Source: Cyclobacteriaceae bacterium
GTDB lineage: Bacteria; Bacteroidota; Bacteroidia; Cytophagales; Cyclobacteriaceae
Reading direction: 5' to 3'
NCBI GenBank assembly: GCA_020436085.1
Contig: JAGQYM010000014.1
Coordinates: forward strand, 27,123 to 91,122
DNA: 64,000 nucleotides
Part shown: in pieces, positions 43,907 to 53,497 of the stretch
Layout: each line of letters begins with the position of its first letter
Position numbering within the stretch: the stretch's first letter is position 1
Program-made: the position numbers and the translations under genes
Notes under the pieces: generated by a model
What the model was told of the DNA's origin: nothing
What the model saw: only the letters and a program-made list of their open reading frames with translations
Database searches by the model: none

Positions 43907-44293
43907 TTACACATATTCAGCAAAAATGCGGGTCTTCAGCTGTTCCTTGGGTAACGCATTGCGCTGGTCGACCATAAAATCGACAACATTCTTCTTAAAT
44001 CCGAGCTTTATGGCAATGCCTCGGCAGAATATCAACTCGCTTTCAAAAAGCTTCTGATCTGCGAAAATCAACTCAATACAGGCATTTAGATACTGGAATT
44101 TCTGCTCATCAGACAAAGCGCCAAGCGATCCAACGGCCTCCGGGTTCCTGATGAGGTCATTTACCACCTCCTCTGGAAAATTGCGGTCTTTGGCAATCTT
44201 GAAAATCATTTCCCTTTCCGCTTTCGCAAAATGCTTGTCTGCCTCTGCCAGTTGAATGAGAATGTTGAGCTGCTTTTTAGTTACGATATCCAT
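43907..44293 (-). CDS. TerB-like helical protein
   Basis: A 128-aa all-helical cytosolic protein. The pattern LNILIQLAEADKHFAKAEREMIFKIAKDRNF (residues about 9-39, cited as a TerB-type repeat) and a second similar half (CIELIFADQKLFESELIFCRGIAIKLGF) with acidic residues placed as in TerB metal-binding sites suggest a tellurite-resistance TerB-like fold. Function unknown. Same strand as pdxA (83 bp) and DUF177 (106 bp). Confidence 0.7.
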   Translation of the reverse strand: MDIVTKKQLNILIQLAEADKHFAKAEREMIFKIAKDRNFPEEVVNDLIRNPEAVGSLGALSDEQKFQYLNACIELIFADQKLFESELIFCRGIAIKLGFKKNVVDFMVDQRNALPKEQLKTRIFAEYV

Positions 44294-44376
44294 TGTGAAC
44301 GCTTAGTCCAAAACTACTAATTATCACCCTCTAATTGAACTAAGGGAAGCTCACATCTTACATGGGAATGACTTTC

Positions 44377-45399
44377 TTACTTTTCAGCCATTTGTACCGC
44401 CCGATGCTGCGCGATATCTGACGCCAGGTAGATTGCCTGACGCATGGAGTTTTCATCTGCAAGATTCTTGCCTGCAATATTATAAGCCGTTCCATGGTCA
44501 GGAGAGGTTCGAATCACAGGAAGTCCCGCTGTAAAGTTTACTCCGGTATCGAAAGCGAGCGACTTAAAAGGCACCAGGCCCTGATCGTGATACATAGCAA
44601 TCACGCCATCGTATTTTTTGTGGAGGCCCGCAGCAAAGAAACCGTCAGCCGGAAAGGGGCCAAAAATTAGCTTTCCTCTATTTTTTAAGTCGTTGATTAC
44701 AGGCTTTATGATTTGATTCTCTTCATCACCGATTAAGCCCTCATCGCCTGCATGCGGATTCAAACCGAGTACCGCAATTCTTGGCTTGTTGATGCTGAAA
44801 TCGTTTTTGAGGGACATTTCGAGCAATCGGATTTTCAACTCCACTCTTTCTTTGGTGATCAGAGTGCTCACGTCCTTTAAAGGAACATGCTCAGTCACTA
44901 GCCCGACTCTAAGGTCCTGACTTGCCATCAACATCAAACATTCCGTTTCCCCAAATTCATTCATGAGGTATTCCGTATGGCCACGAAAGGGAAACTCTTC
45001 TCCATGAATAGTACTCTTGTCAATCGGTGCGGTTACCAATGCATCAACCACACCTTCCTTCAACTCTTCCACGCCTTTCTTTAATGAGAGCAATGCGCCT
45101 TTTGCGGATTCCTTCGAGGGCTTTCCCGGGTTGATCTCGATCACGTCTTCCCAGCAGTTTACCACGTTGATGGCTTTGGGAAAAAACTGTCCCTTACTTT
45201 TTACCTGGCTGTAGTTGAACTCTTCCAGGTTCATTTGTTTGCGATAAAACGACAATACTCTTGTAGAACCATACACCACAGGTGTGATCATGTTCAGCAA
45301 CCTGTTATCTGCCAGCGACTTGATTACCACTTCCGGTCCGATCCCGTTGAGGTCGCCAAGTGTTATTCCGACTTTTGGTTTATCATGAATTTTACTCAT
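44377..45399 (-). CDS. pdxA: 4-hydroxythreonine-4-phosphate dehydrogenase
   Basis: A 340-aa protein of standard PdxA length. GITLGDLNGIGPEVVIKSL at the N-terminus, ATAPIDKSTIHGEEFPFRGHTEYL, the metal-binding His in LVTEHVPLKDV and YHDQGLVPFKSLAFDTGVN are family signatures. It oxidises 4-phosphohydroxy-threonine in the DXP-dependent route to pyridoxal phosphate. It heads the minus-strand block and is divergent from rsmA. Confidence 0.95.
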   Translation of the reverse strand: MSKIHDKPKVGITLGDLNGIGPEVVIKSLADNRLLNMITPVVYGSTRVLSFYRKQMNLEEFNYSQVKSKGQFFPKAINVVNCWEDVIEINPGKPSKESAKGALLSLKKGVEELKEGVVDALVTAPIDKSTIHGEEFPFRGHTEYLMNEFGETECLMLMASQDLRVGLVTEHVPLKDVSTLITKERVELKIRLLEMSLKNDFSINKPRIAVLGLNPHAGDEGLIGDEENQIIKPVINDLKNRGKLIFGPFPADGFFAAGLHKKYDGVIAMYHDQGLVPFKSLAFDTGVNFTAGLPVIRTSPDHGTAYNIAGKNLADENSMRQAIYLASDIAQHRAVQMAEK

Positions 45400-45528
45400 G
45401 TCATCTATTGATGTGATGGTATGCGCAATTTACGCTAATTTTCAACTGTTAATAATTTTTACAACTAGGAATGGCCTGACTTCAGGTGCTTGTCAGCGAG
45501 TAGGTGGGTTATTCAATTATTGTGTTTA

Positions 45529-46299
45529 ATGGTCAGGCCGAAAAAATTTCTTGGACAACATTTTCTCACCGATCAGAGGATCGCGCAGCGGATTGTTGAT
45601 TCTCTTCAACTTGAAAGGAAGAAGGCGGTTTTGGAAATTGGCCCTGGCACCGGAGTGCTTACGCAATACCTGCTAAAAAAGGAACTGAATCTGAAGGTGG
45701 CGGAAATTGATCGTGATTCTGTTGCCCATCTCAAAGAACACTTTCCGCAACTGAGTGATAACATTATTGAAGGCGATATTCTGGATTATGAATGGAGTGG
45801 TTTGTTTGATGACAACTTCAACGTGATTGGCAACTTCCCTTACAATATCTCGTCACAGATTTTTTTTAAAGTCCTTGATCACCGCCAAAAGGTGGATCAA
45901 GTGGTGTGCATGTTGCAAAAGGAGGTGGCCGATCGAATTGCGTCACCAAAGGGAAGCAAGGTATATGGCATTCTCGGTGTATTGCTGCAAGCTTACTATG
46001 ATGTGGAAATGTTATTCAGGGTTCCACCCGGAGTTTTCTTCCCACCACCTAAGGTGATGTCAGCTGTTATACGACTGAAGAGGAATGAAACTCGAAGTCT
46101 GGACTGCGATGAAGCGATGTTCGTTACCATTGTCAAACAAGGTTTCCAAAACAGGCGTAAAACGTTGCGCAACGCCCTGAAAAGGCTAAATTTGCCCGCT
46201 TCAATAATGTCTTTGCCCTTACTCGATTTAAGAGCGGAACAACTGGGAGTAAGTGATTTTGTTTTTTTAACTCAGCAGATACAGAAATCGAATGGTTGA
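45529..46299 (+). CDS. rsmA: 16S rRNA dimethyladenosine transferase
   Basis: 256 aa from the ATG at 45529 (the frame opens at 45490); MVRPKKFLGQHFLTDQRIAQ is the standard KsgA N-terminus. SAM motif VLEIGPGTGVLTQYLL, catalytic NFPYNISSQIFF (the NxPY motif), and LRNALKRL near the C-terminus. It dimethylates two adjacent adenines at the 3' end of 16S rRNA during small-subunit maturation. It overlaps mgtE by 8 bp. Confidence 0.96.
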   Translation: MVRPKKFLGQHFLTDQRIAQRIVDSLQLERKKAVLEIGPGTGVLTQYLLKKELNLKVAEIDRDSVAHLKEHFPQLSDNIIEGDILDYEWSGLFDDNFNVIGNFPYNISSQIFFKVLDHRQKVDQVVCMLQKEVADRIASPKGSKVYGILGVLLQAYYDVEMLFRVPPGVFFPPPKVMSAVIRLKRNETRSLDCDEAMFVTIVKQGFQNRRKTLRNALKRLNLPASIMSLPLLDLRAEQLGVSDFVFLTQQIQKSNG

Positions 46300-47650
46300 G
46301 CCAGTATCATTCGGACTTACCAAAGAATTTAGAGATCGCTTTCAGCAGGCACTGGATGAGAGGGATGGCCAGTTTATACAGTCAAACCTCGAAGGTATTA
46401 ACGCTGCCGATATAACTTCGCTTCTTTACGAATTTGACAGCGAAGAGTCAAAGTATGTCTTGGATCTGCTTGATATCGATATTCGTGCGGAGATTATCAC
46501 CGACCTCGATAGCGATGCGAGAGTAAATTTTCTAAAGGTCTATCAGCCTGAAGAACTCACCGCGATCATTGATCGACTTGACTCTGATGATGCCGCTGAC
46601 ATTCTGAACGAGTTGCCAATCAAGACCCGAGAAGAAGTGCTGGCGGGGTTGGATGCTGTTCTTCGCTCACAGGTTATTGATTTGCTTCGCTACGATGAGA
46701 ATGTAGCGGGGGGATTGATGGCCAAGGAACTCATCAAAGCCAAGTCACATTGGACGGTGGTGCAATGTATTGATGAAATCCGCAAACAAGTCGAAAACGT
46801 TTCAAAGTTTTATGCAGTGTATGTGGTGGACGATCAGAATAAGTTGCTGGGTCGCGTTCCATTGCAGAAGCTTATTCTCACCGATTCAAATACAAAAGTC
46901 GAAGACATATACGATCCCGATCTGATCTCCGTAGAGACTCACATGGAAGACACCGAGGTGGCAAGTGTGATGAGGAAGTATGATTTGGAAGCTGTGCCTG
47001 TCGTAAATGTGTATGGACAGTTGGTAGGAAGAATTACGATTGATGATGTGGTTGATGTGATCACGGAGCAGGCTGAGGAAGAAAGGCAGTTGATGTCCGG
47101 TATCAGTGAAGATGTTGAGGAAGATGACAGTATCTGGCGGCTTACACGTGCGCGACTGCCCTGGCTTGTGATCGGCATTATTGGAGGTTTGATCAGCGTG
47201 CAGTTCATTGGTGTGTTCGAGGGTGACTTGCTTAGAATCACGGCTATCGCATTTTTTATCCCTTTGATTCAGGCCACTGGTGGCAACGTGGGCATACAAT
47301 CTTCGTCAATCGTAGTGCAGAGTTTGGCGAACCCTGGTTTTGTCGAAGACGGTTTGTGGAAGAGGCTTTCGAAAGTATTTCTCGTGGCCGTGCTTAACGG
47401 ATTTCTGCTTGCGCTAATTGTGCTTGGCGCGAATCTCCTGTTTGGCGCAGGAAGCGATCGACTTGCTGTTGTTGTTTCTATCGCTCTGTTTACAGTGGTC
47501 CTCGCTGCTTCTTTTATCGGAACAGTCACTCCATTGGTACTTAATAAATTTGGTTTTAATCCTGCCTTAGCATCAGGTCCGTTTATCACGACTATCAACG
47601 ATCTGTTGGGATTGGGTATTTATTTTTTGACGATTCACCTTATGCTCTAG
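46292..47650 (+). CDS. mgtE: MgtE-family magnesium transporter
   Basis: A 452-aa protein in the order known for MgtE: an N-terminal helical domain with acidic motifs (LDSDARVNFLKVYQ, LDSDDAADILNELP), a pair of CBS domains (about residues 135-260) that sense Mg2+, a connecting acidic helix, and five membrane helices from about 285 with GGNVGIQSSSIVVQSLA and the pore-lining region before TTINDLLGLGIYF. It is a Mg2+-gated channel. Confidence 0.95.
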   Translation: MVEPVSFGLTKEFRDRFQQALDERDGQFIQSNLEGINAADITSLLYEFDSEESKYVLDLLDIDIRAEIITDLDSDARVNFLKVYQPEELTAIIDRLDSDDAADILNELPIKTREEVLAGLDAVLRSQVIDLLRYDENVAGGLMAKELIKAKSHWTVVQCIDEIRKQVENVSKFYAVYVVDDQNKLLGRVPLQKLILTDSNTKVEDIYDPDLISVETHMEDTEVASVMRKYDLEAVPVVNVYGQLVGRITIDDVVDVITEQAEEERQLMSGISEDVEEDDSIWRLTRARLPWLVIGIIGGLISVQFIGVFEGDLLRITAIAFFIPLIQATGGNVGIQSSSIVVQSLANPGFVEDGLWKRLSKVFLVAVLNGFLLALIVLGANLLFGAGSDRLAVVVSIALFTVVLAASFIGTVTPLVLNKFGFNPALASGPFITTINDLLGLGIYFLTIHLML

Positions 47651-47774
47651 GTGATCGGTTTCCATCTGGAAATCTTTATTGTGTGGATGTAAGTTTAAAG
47701 TTAAAATTCAATTAAACCCTGGGTTGAATTAGTCGATTTTTGGGATAAATTGCCTTTGATGAGTTTCTAGAAAA

Positions 47775-48620
47775 ATGCGATTCGGTGAAAAAATATTCGC
47801 AAAGTTTCAGGCCTTCTATAATGACGTTGTCGAGAAGCCACTACTCACGTCCGTAATTGTTTTAGTATTGATTACCGTCATCGTTGGTGGGCTTAGCCTT
47901 CGATATTACCTCAATGATTTTGATGGATTCTGGCCGCAGATTTTGGCCGAAGCGCACGGAATGATTTTTGACATTGCAGTCATTGGTATCTTATTGTTTT
48001 GGCTAAACCAAAATGGTGAAATCCGTCAGCGGATTAGAACCTACAAAGATGAGATTGATGACTTCCGTTTGTGGGAATCAGATGAAGCTGCATTCAGAAC
48101 GGTGGGTAATCTCAAAAGGTTGAATCGACATGGCATTTGCGAAATCAATCTTGTCAACTGTTATCTCGCGCGTACGAATCTCAACTACGTGAACCTGAAG
48201 GGTTCCAATCTCAACTCTGCAAATATTTCCAACTCTTCATTGATTGAATCCAATCTGGAGAATACCCGATTGAATCAAACCAATCTCGAAAACTCAAACC
48301 TCAACCAGGTGAATTTGCGAGGCGCCTATGCAAGTGGGTCTAACTTCAACGATGCTTTTCTTATCAAAGCACAACTCGAAGGCGCGTTCCTGATCAAGAC
48401 CAGTTTCAGGAATGCTTTTCTGATGGAGGCAAATTTGAAAAACAGTTATCTTATGGGAGCTGATTTGGAAAACGCCAGCTTGTACAAAGCCGACCTAAGA
48501 GGGGTGAAGGGACTTACCATTGAGCAACTTGCCAAGGCGAAAACATTATACCTCGCTCAGTTCGATGATGAATTGTTCGATGAAATAAAAATGAATATTC
48601 CAGAGTTGGTGGGGAGCTGA
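47775..48620 (+). CDS. Membrane-anchored pentapeptide-repeat protein
   Basis: A 281-aa protein. Two membrane helices occur in the first 80 residues (LLTSVIVLVLITVIVGGLSL and MIFDIAVIGILLFWL). After a charged linker comes a pentapeptide-repeat solenoid of about 130 residues with the A/N-L-x-x pattern (NLKGSNLNSANI, NLENTRLNQTNLENSNL, GADLENASLYKADLRG). The repeats form a quadrilateral beta-helix. The function is unknown; the similar proteins known act as scaffolds. A terminator separates it from greA. Confidence 0.85.
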   Translation: MRFGEKIFAKFQAFYNDVVEKPLLTSVIVLVLITVIVGGLSLRYYLNDFDGFWPQILAEAHGMIFDIAVIGILLFWLNQNGEIRQRIRTYKDEIDDFRLWESDEAAFRTVGNLKRLNRHGICEINLVNCYLARTNLNYVNLKGSNLNSANISNSSLIESNLENTRLNQTNLENSNLNQVNLRGAYASGSNFNDAFLIKAQLEGAFLIKTSFRNAFLMEANLKNSYLMGADLENASLYKADLRGVKGLTIEQLAKAKTLYLAQFDDELFDEIKMNIPELVGS

Positions 48621-48681
48621 TCAGGCTATTCTGATGTTTGATTTAGTGGAATAAAAATATACTTTTGTAAAGAAGTTCAGG

Positions 48682-48718
48682 ACAACGGTTTCACGCTCGA
48701 AGCCGTTGTTTCTTTTTT
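48682..48718 (+). terminator. Rho-independent terminator between the pentapeptide gene and greA
   Basis: ACAACGGTTTC (48682-48692), loop ACGCTC, GAAGCCGTTGT (48699-48709), then TTCTTTTTT. The 11-bp stem has one G-U pair. Clear terminator structure, about 60 bp after the stop codon. Confidence 0.88.
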
Positions 48719-48756
48719 AACGAATCCCAGAAACAAGTGAGAATAAAAATGTGGTT

Positions 48757-49233
48757 ATGAGTGCGAAGATTTCCTATTATACAAAAGAAGGTCTGGAGAA
48801 ACTGAAGAACGACCTCAACGACCTGAAGACAAAGGGCAGGGCGGATATTGCGCGTCAGATCGCAGAGGCCCGCGATAAAGGAGATCTTAGTGAAAATGCA
48901 GAGTATGATGCAGCTAAAGATGCACAAGGTCATCTTGAGGCTCGCATTGCACAGTTGGAAGAACTTGTTGGGAACGCGCGACTGATTGATGAAAGTAAGC
49001 TAGATGCATCTACGGTTTCTATTCTTTCAAAAGTTACGATCAAGAACAAAAAAAACGGTACGTCCTTTACTTACACTCTAGTGTCAGAAGAAGAAGCAGA
49101 TCTGAAACAAGGTAAGATATCAACTCAGTCACCGATAGGAAAAGGTTTGTTGGGAAAGAAGAAGGGAGATGTCGCGTTGATTAAAACTCCTGCCGGAGAA
49201 ATTGAATTTGAAATAGTAAACATCGCTGTGTAG
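48757..49233 (+). CDS. greA: Transcription elongation factor GreA
   Basis: 158 aa from the ATG at 48757 (MSAKISYYTKEGLEKLKNDL). The N-terminal coiled coil carries the catalytic acidic tip DKGDLSENAEYDAAKD, and the C-terminal FKBP-like domain ends with the ALIKTPAGEIEFEI motif (GKKKGDVA). It rescues backtracked RNA polymerase by stimulating transcript cleavage. The HIT gene follows after 2 bp. Confidence 0.96.
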   Translation: MSAKISYYTKEGLEKLKNDLNDLKTKGRADIARQIAEARDKGDLSENAEYDAAKDAQGHLEARIAQLEELVGNARLIDESKLDASTVSILSKVTIKNKKNGTSFTYTLVSEEEADLKQGKISTQSPIGKGLLGKKKGDVALIKTPAGEIEFEIVNIAV

Positions 49234-49235
49234 TT

Positions 49236-49634
49236 ATGTCTACGTTATTCACCAAGATTATTAATCGTGAGATACCGGGCCATATTGTGGCTGAGAATGA
49301 TAAGTTCATTGCTTTCCTTGAGATCATGCCATTGGTGCCTAGTCACACGCTTGTCGTTCCCAAGAAAGAAGTTGACTACATCTTTGATAATGACAATGAA
49401 ACGCTGTCTTCGATGATTGTATTTGCGAAGCAAGTGGCCAAAGCAATCAAAGAAACTGTTCCTTGCAAAAGAGTTGGTGTGGCCGTGATTGGTTTGGAAG
49501 TACCTCACACGCATGTTCATCTGGTGCCGTTAAACACCATGGACGACATCAATTTCACACGGCCAAAATTGAAGCCCTCTCATAGCGAACTCTCTGCTGT
49601 AGCAAGTCAGATAGCGAAGGCTTATAATTCCTAA
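49236..49634 (+). CDS. HIT-family protein
   Basis: A 132-aa nucleotide-binding protein with the histidine triad PHTHVHLVPLNT near residue 90, and the N-terminal pattern TLFTKIINREIPGHIVAEND with SHTLVVPKKEVDYIFD. HIT hydrolases of this branch (HinT-like) act on AMP-lysine-like or dinucleoside substrates; the native substrate here is unknown. Cotranscribed with greA and with the next gene (4-bp gap). Confidence 0.92.
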   Translation: MSTLFTKIINREIPGHIVAENDKFIAFLEIMPLVPSHTLVVPKKEVDYIFDNDNETLSSMIVFAKQVAKAIKETVPCKRVGVAVIGLEVPHTHVHLVPLNTMDDINFTRPKLKPSHSELSAVASQIAKAYNS

Positions 49635-49638
49635 GTCC

Positions 49639-50730
49639 GTGGTTCAAATCTCTCGACCCACTTTGTTGCTGGACCGAAAAAAATGTCTTGCCAACATTGA
49701 CAGGATAGTATCCAAAGCCAACAAAAGTGACGTTGTTCTTCGTCCGCATTTCAAGACTCATCAAAGTCATGAGATCGGGCGATGGTTTCGGGATCGAGGT
49801 GTCGAGAAATGTACCGTCTCCTCTCTTCACATGGCAGAGTATTTTGCTGAAGATGGTTGGGATGATATCACTGTGGCCTTTCCTGTTAATCATCATGAGA
49901 TTGAGGTGATCAATCGACTTGCGTCAAAAATCACACTCAATATTTTGATCGCTTCAATTGAATCAGTTCCCTTGATTCAATCAGGACTAAAACACAACGT
50001 GAATGCTTTCCTCGATATCGATACCGGATATCATCGGACAGGTTTTGCCCCTGATAATGTCAAAGAAATTGATGAAGCTGTTCAGTTGATTGACCGGTCT
50101 CCAGTCATGCGATTCGCAGGTTTTTTAAGTCATGCAGGACATACTTACAAATGCAGGTCTCAGAAAGAGATTAAGAGCATTCACCAGGAAGAGATGGAGA
50201 TCATGTTTGGTCTTGAAAATAAGTATAGATCTGCTTTCAAGGACTTGATTATGTCAGTGGGAGACACACCTTCAGCCAGCGTGTTGGATCGGTTTGAAGG
50301 AATGACCGAGATTAGGCCTGGTAATCTGGTTTTCTATGATCTCGTACAAGAGCGAATCGGTTCCTGCACCAAAGATCAAATTGCATTGGCGATGGCTTGT
50401 CCTGTTGTGGCAGTTTATCCTGAACGAAACGAAGCCATCATCTATGGTGGGGGTGTACACTTTTCAAAAGACTCGATGACTATCGATGATCGAACATCTT
50501 TTGGTGAGGTAGTGGAGAAAACAGATAAAGGATGGAGTACGTCATCAACCGGTTCGTATCTCAAATCACTTTCGCAGGAACATGGCATCGTGCACGTGCC
50601 AGAGAATAACCTGAAAGTTGGAGATGTGGTTCTTGTACTACCTGTCCACGCTTGCCTTACTGCTGATGCGATGGGATCATACACCACTTTGGAAGGAGAG
50701 AAGGTTGCTCGACTGGCTAGTCCTGTATAA
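49639..50730 (+). CDS. D-threonine-aldolase-like PLP-dependent enzyme
   Basis: A 363-aa fold-type III PLP enzyme. A GTG start at 49639 is the only start codon near the HIT stop that keeps the N-terminus ISRPTLLLDRKKCLANIDRI. The PLP lysine is in LRPHFKTHQSHEIGRWF; GDTPSASVLDRF binds phosphate; metal ligands of the DTA family are probably His/Cys in LVLPVHACLTADAMG. Likely activities are D-threonine aldolase or D-serine dehydratase. It overlaps the convergent gpsA by 14 bp. Confidence 0.85.
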   Translation: MVQISRPTLLLDRKKCLANIDRIVSKANKSDVVLRPHFKTHQSHEIGRWFRDRGVEKCTVSSLHMAEYFAEDGWDDITVAFPVNHHEIEVINRLASKITLNILIASIESVPLIQSGLKHNVNAFLDIDTGYHRTGFAPDNVKEIDEAVQLIDRSPVMRFAGFLSHAGHTYKCRSQKEIKSIHQEEMEIMFGLENKYRSAFKDLIMSVGDTPSASVLDRFEGMTEIRPGNLVFYDLVQERIGSCTKDQIALAMACPVVAVYPERNEAIIYGGGVHFSKDSMTIDDRTSFGEVVEKTDKGWSTSSTGSYLKSLSQEHGIVHVPENNLKVGDVVLVLPVHACLTADAMGSYTTLEGEKVARLASPV

Positions 50731-51778
50731 AGTCAATGTCGACATCCAATGGATAGCGCATCAATTGTTCCAGTGCATCCTGTACCGTGACGCCCTCAAA
50801 CAAAACCTTGTAAAGTCGTTCAGTAATCGGAGCACGAACTTTGTAATAATCAGCACACTTTTTAACAATTCTGATTGTATTCACACCTTCAGCAACTTCC
50901 GACATGTCCATCAGAATTTGACTTAGCTTTTCGCCTTGCGCCAGCCTATACCCCACAGTAAAGTTTCGACTCATCGGGCTGTTGCAAGTTGTCACCAGGT
51001 CACCAATACCGGCTAGTCCCAGAAAGGCTTTGATATTTCCACCAAGCGCTCTTCCGAGATAAATCATCTCCACAGCGCCTCGACTGATCAGTAGCCCTTT
51101 GGCATTTTCGCCATAACCAAGCCCGCTCAAAGCACCTGATGCAATTGCGATAATGTTCTTCAGAACACCTGCCATTTCCACGCCTACCAGGTCGTTGTTT
51201 TCGTACACCTGAAAACGTTCATTTCTAAGAAGCCTCTTGCCTGTTTCCACTACTTCCTTGAAATGACTGGCGATCACGGTGGCACTCGGTTGTCGCTGTG
51301 CCAGCTCTTTTGCCAGATTAGGCCCTGCCAGGCACCCGACCCGAACCACCACGCTTTCCTCGCGGATCACTTCGCTCATCGTCTTCACCTGGTTTCGACT
51401 TAGCACTTTCACTTCCTCGACTGTTTTGCCCTCCGGCAAAGTGATGTCAAATCCCTTGGTACCATGAATTAAAATATGATATGGATATAGGTAAGGCGAA
51501 ATATTTCGCATCATCTGCCGAAAGTGAGCAGCCGGAACAACCGGAAAGATAACCTCGCATTGCTTGGCCAGCGACTCGAGGTCATTCGTTGGTGTTACAT
51601 TGTCATGAAACTTGTGGCCGCGATTTTCTCGTGTCTCTTTAATTCGTTGCACCACCTCATTGTCACGCGCATAGAGGATGACTTTGTTCTGAGTGGCGAG
51701 AATGTTGGCAATTGCCGACCCAAAGTTCCCAGCTCCGATTACACCTACTGGTTTGTCAGATAAATTTCTCGAGGTCAT
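50717..51778 (-). CDS. gpsA: Glycerol-3-phosphate dehydrogenase (NAD(P)+)
   Basis: A 353-aa enzyme. The dinucleotide motif is GVIGAGNFGSAIANIL (about residues 12-27), GCLAGPNLAKELAQRQPSAT and GVEMAGVLKNIIAIASGALSGLG carry the catalytic Lys, and GLAGIGDLVTTC is a family signature. It reduces dihydroxyacetone phosphate to sn-glycerol-3-phosphate, the substrate of the acyltransferase encoded just upstream (23-bp overlap). Together they provide the first steps of phospholipid synthesis. Confidence 0.95.
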   Translation of the reverse strand: MTSRNLSDKPVGVIGAGNFGSAIANILATQNKVILYARDNEVVQRIKETRENRGHKFHDNVTPTNDLESLAKQCEVIFPVVPAAHFRQMMRNISPYLYPYHILIHGTKGFDITLPEGKTVEEVKVLSRNQVKTMSEVIREESVVVRVGCLAGPNLAKELAQRQPSATVIASHFKEVVETGKRLLRNERFQVYENNDLVGVEMAGVLKNIIAIASGALSGLGYGENAKGLLISRGAVEMIYLGRALGGNIKAFLGLAGIGDLVTTCNSPMSRNFTVGYRLAQGEKLSQILMDMSEVAEGVNTIRIVKKCADYYKVRAPITERLYKVLFEGVTVQDALEQLMRYPLDVDIDFIQD

Positions 51779-53450
51779 AGCCGGTGAGGCGGTTGTGATA
51801 GTAGTACAGCACGTTGAGATCGCGCGTGATGATGTTGCCCTTTTTGTTTTTGAGAAGGGGTCGATTCAGGTGGAAGATGCCCACGTTGTCAAGACCATGC
51901 TTGATCACTTCGTCCGCCTTGCCTTTGAAATGTGTGGCATAGTTGACTTTGCCCTCATCCTTCATCTTGTAGATTTCCTTTCTTACGCGTTTAAAGGTCT
52001 CGCGGAAAGTGGCATAGTCAATTTCCATTTCCTCTTCCGGGAGTCGAAGGAAAGTGAAGAGGTCAAGTTTCGGGTGCCGTTTTAAAAGCATCTCAAAAGA
52101 AATGAACGCGACCAGATGGCTGGCAAAGATTCTATTAATGCGGTGGTACTCGCCAACGATCTTGTTGCCGAGCATACGCGTGTATTCATCCTCACGCTGA
52201 AGGTCTACGCACACTTTACCATTGGAGATAAAATAGTCGCGGGTGTTGATGATTCGATCTTGTGCATCCAGGCTGTTGCCATCGCTGTCAACGTAATTTC
52301 CCAACACATCCAAGCCCGGTCCAATGGAAACTGAAATGTTTGATCCCTTGGTGAAAAATTTGAATAAGAATCTTAGAAGTTGAAAACTGCCATAGTTGTC
52401 CTGCTCTGCAAAATATCGGTCTTGACCTTTTACGTGGAGATAATCCTCAATTAGATCGGGCGCCTCGAGAACGAAATGATAGTTGAGCGTAACAGGAACT
52501 ACAAATATCTTTCTCACATCAGCACCCGGCTCAGGATTATCAAGGTATAAATTCCGTTGCGCTTCTATCGATGTACTCAGCAAACCAAGGCGAAGCCTCG
52601 ACTCAATAGCGCCTGATCGTGATCGCGTGCCTCCGGGAAAGAACAAGCTGTGTGCTCCCTTCTGCAAAGCGATGTTAGAGTACATTTTCAGTGTCTCAAG
52701 ATAGGGGAGATTCTTTTTTCTTCGATCTACCTTGTATGCCCCGAGACTGTTCATGAAATAGGCAATGATCTTTATGTTGAACAGGTTGAGTCCTGCGCCA
52801 TAGATAAATGCAGGAAGCCCGAGCGCATGAATCACCCAACCGATCAACACTGAATCGAGATTGCTGAAGTGAGTAGGCACCATCACCACAGTACCACGCT
52901 TCGCCAACTTGCGAAGCATCTTTACTTTTCCTACGATATGAATTTTATCGCGCAGAGCATATTTGCTGCGAAAGATGGCACCGAATTTTTTTACCCTGGA
53001 TCCATTGAGCAGTCGTCTGAACCAAAATTGTATGAAGCTTCTTGCAAACTTGTAGGAGCTCGGTTTGAAATTGCCGGCTATCTCATAGGCATAGCGGTGG
53101 ACGATGCGCCTGAGAATCTCTTCCTCTTTTTTTGTGATCCCGGTGTCGTCTTTACTTAATTCAACCAGCGCGTTCTTAATTCCAGACCAAAAATTGGACT
53201 CGTCAGCGGGGTCAACTCTCCAGCGATTACGTTTTATCCTGTTCTGCTCACGATAAACCGTGGCCTCCAGTTCTTCCACTAATTGTTTACGAGTGGGGCG
53301 GAGCTCTTTAATTCTGGCAAGAGATTTTTGAATAACCTCTTCGAGGAACTCCTTCCTATTTTTACTTAGCTGATATACAGGCCAATTTGGTATTCCATCC
53401 AGGATAGGCTCGTACCCAATATTCTTATTCTTCTTTTCAACTATCTCCAT
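51756..53450 (-). CDS. PlsB-like glycerol-3-phosphate acyltransferase
   Basis: About 564 aa from the ATG at 53450 (the frame opens at 53477). The acyltransferase motif I is VPTHFSNLDSVLIGW (H-x4-D), motif III is FFPGGTRSRSGAIESRLRLG, and IFVVPVTLNYHFVLEAPDLI resembles motif IV. The N-terminal 150 residues are helical and basic, and no clear membrane helix is seen. It probably acylates glycerol-3-phosphate using the product of gpsA. The overlap with gpsA supports one operon. Confidence 0.88.
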   Translation of the reverse strand: MEIVEKKNKNIGYEPILDGIPNWPVYQLSKNRKEFLEEVIQKSLARIKELRPTRKQLVEELEATVYREQNRIKRNRWRVDPADESNFWSGIKNALVELSKDDTGITKKEEEILRRIVHRYAYEIAGNFKPSSYKFARSFIQFWFRRLLNGSRVKKFGAIFRSKYALRDKIHIVGKVKMLRKLAKRGTVVMVPTHFSNLDSVLIGWVIHALGLPAFIYGAGLNLFNIKIIAYFMNSLGAYKVDRRKKNLPYLETLKMYSNIALQKGAHSLFFPGGTRSRSGAIESRLRLGLLSTSIEAQRNLYLDNPEPGADVRKIFVVPVTLNYHFVLEAPDLIEDYLHVKGQDRYFAEQDNYGSFQLLRFLFKFFTKGSNISVSIGPGLDVLGNYVDSDGNSLDAQDRIINTRDYFISNGKVCVDLQREDEYTRMLGNKIVGEYHRINRIFASHLVAFISFEMLLKRHPKLDLFTFLRLPEEEMEIDYATFRETFKRVRKEIYKMKDEGKVNYATHFKGKADEVIKHGLDNVGIFHLNRPLLKNKKGNIITRDLNVLYYYHNRLTGYDLEKFI

Positions 53451-53497
53451 CAACCAGATAGACAGGTGTAACCTCAAATATAGATATAATCCCCCAA

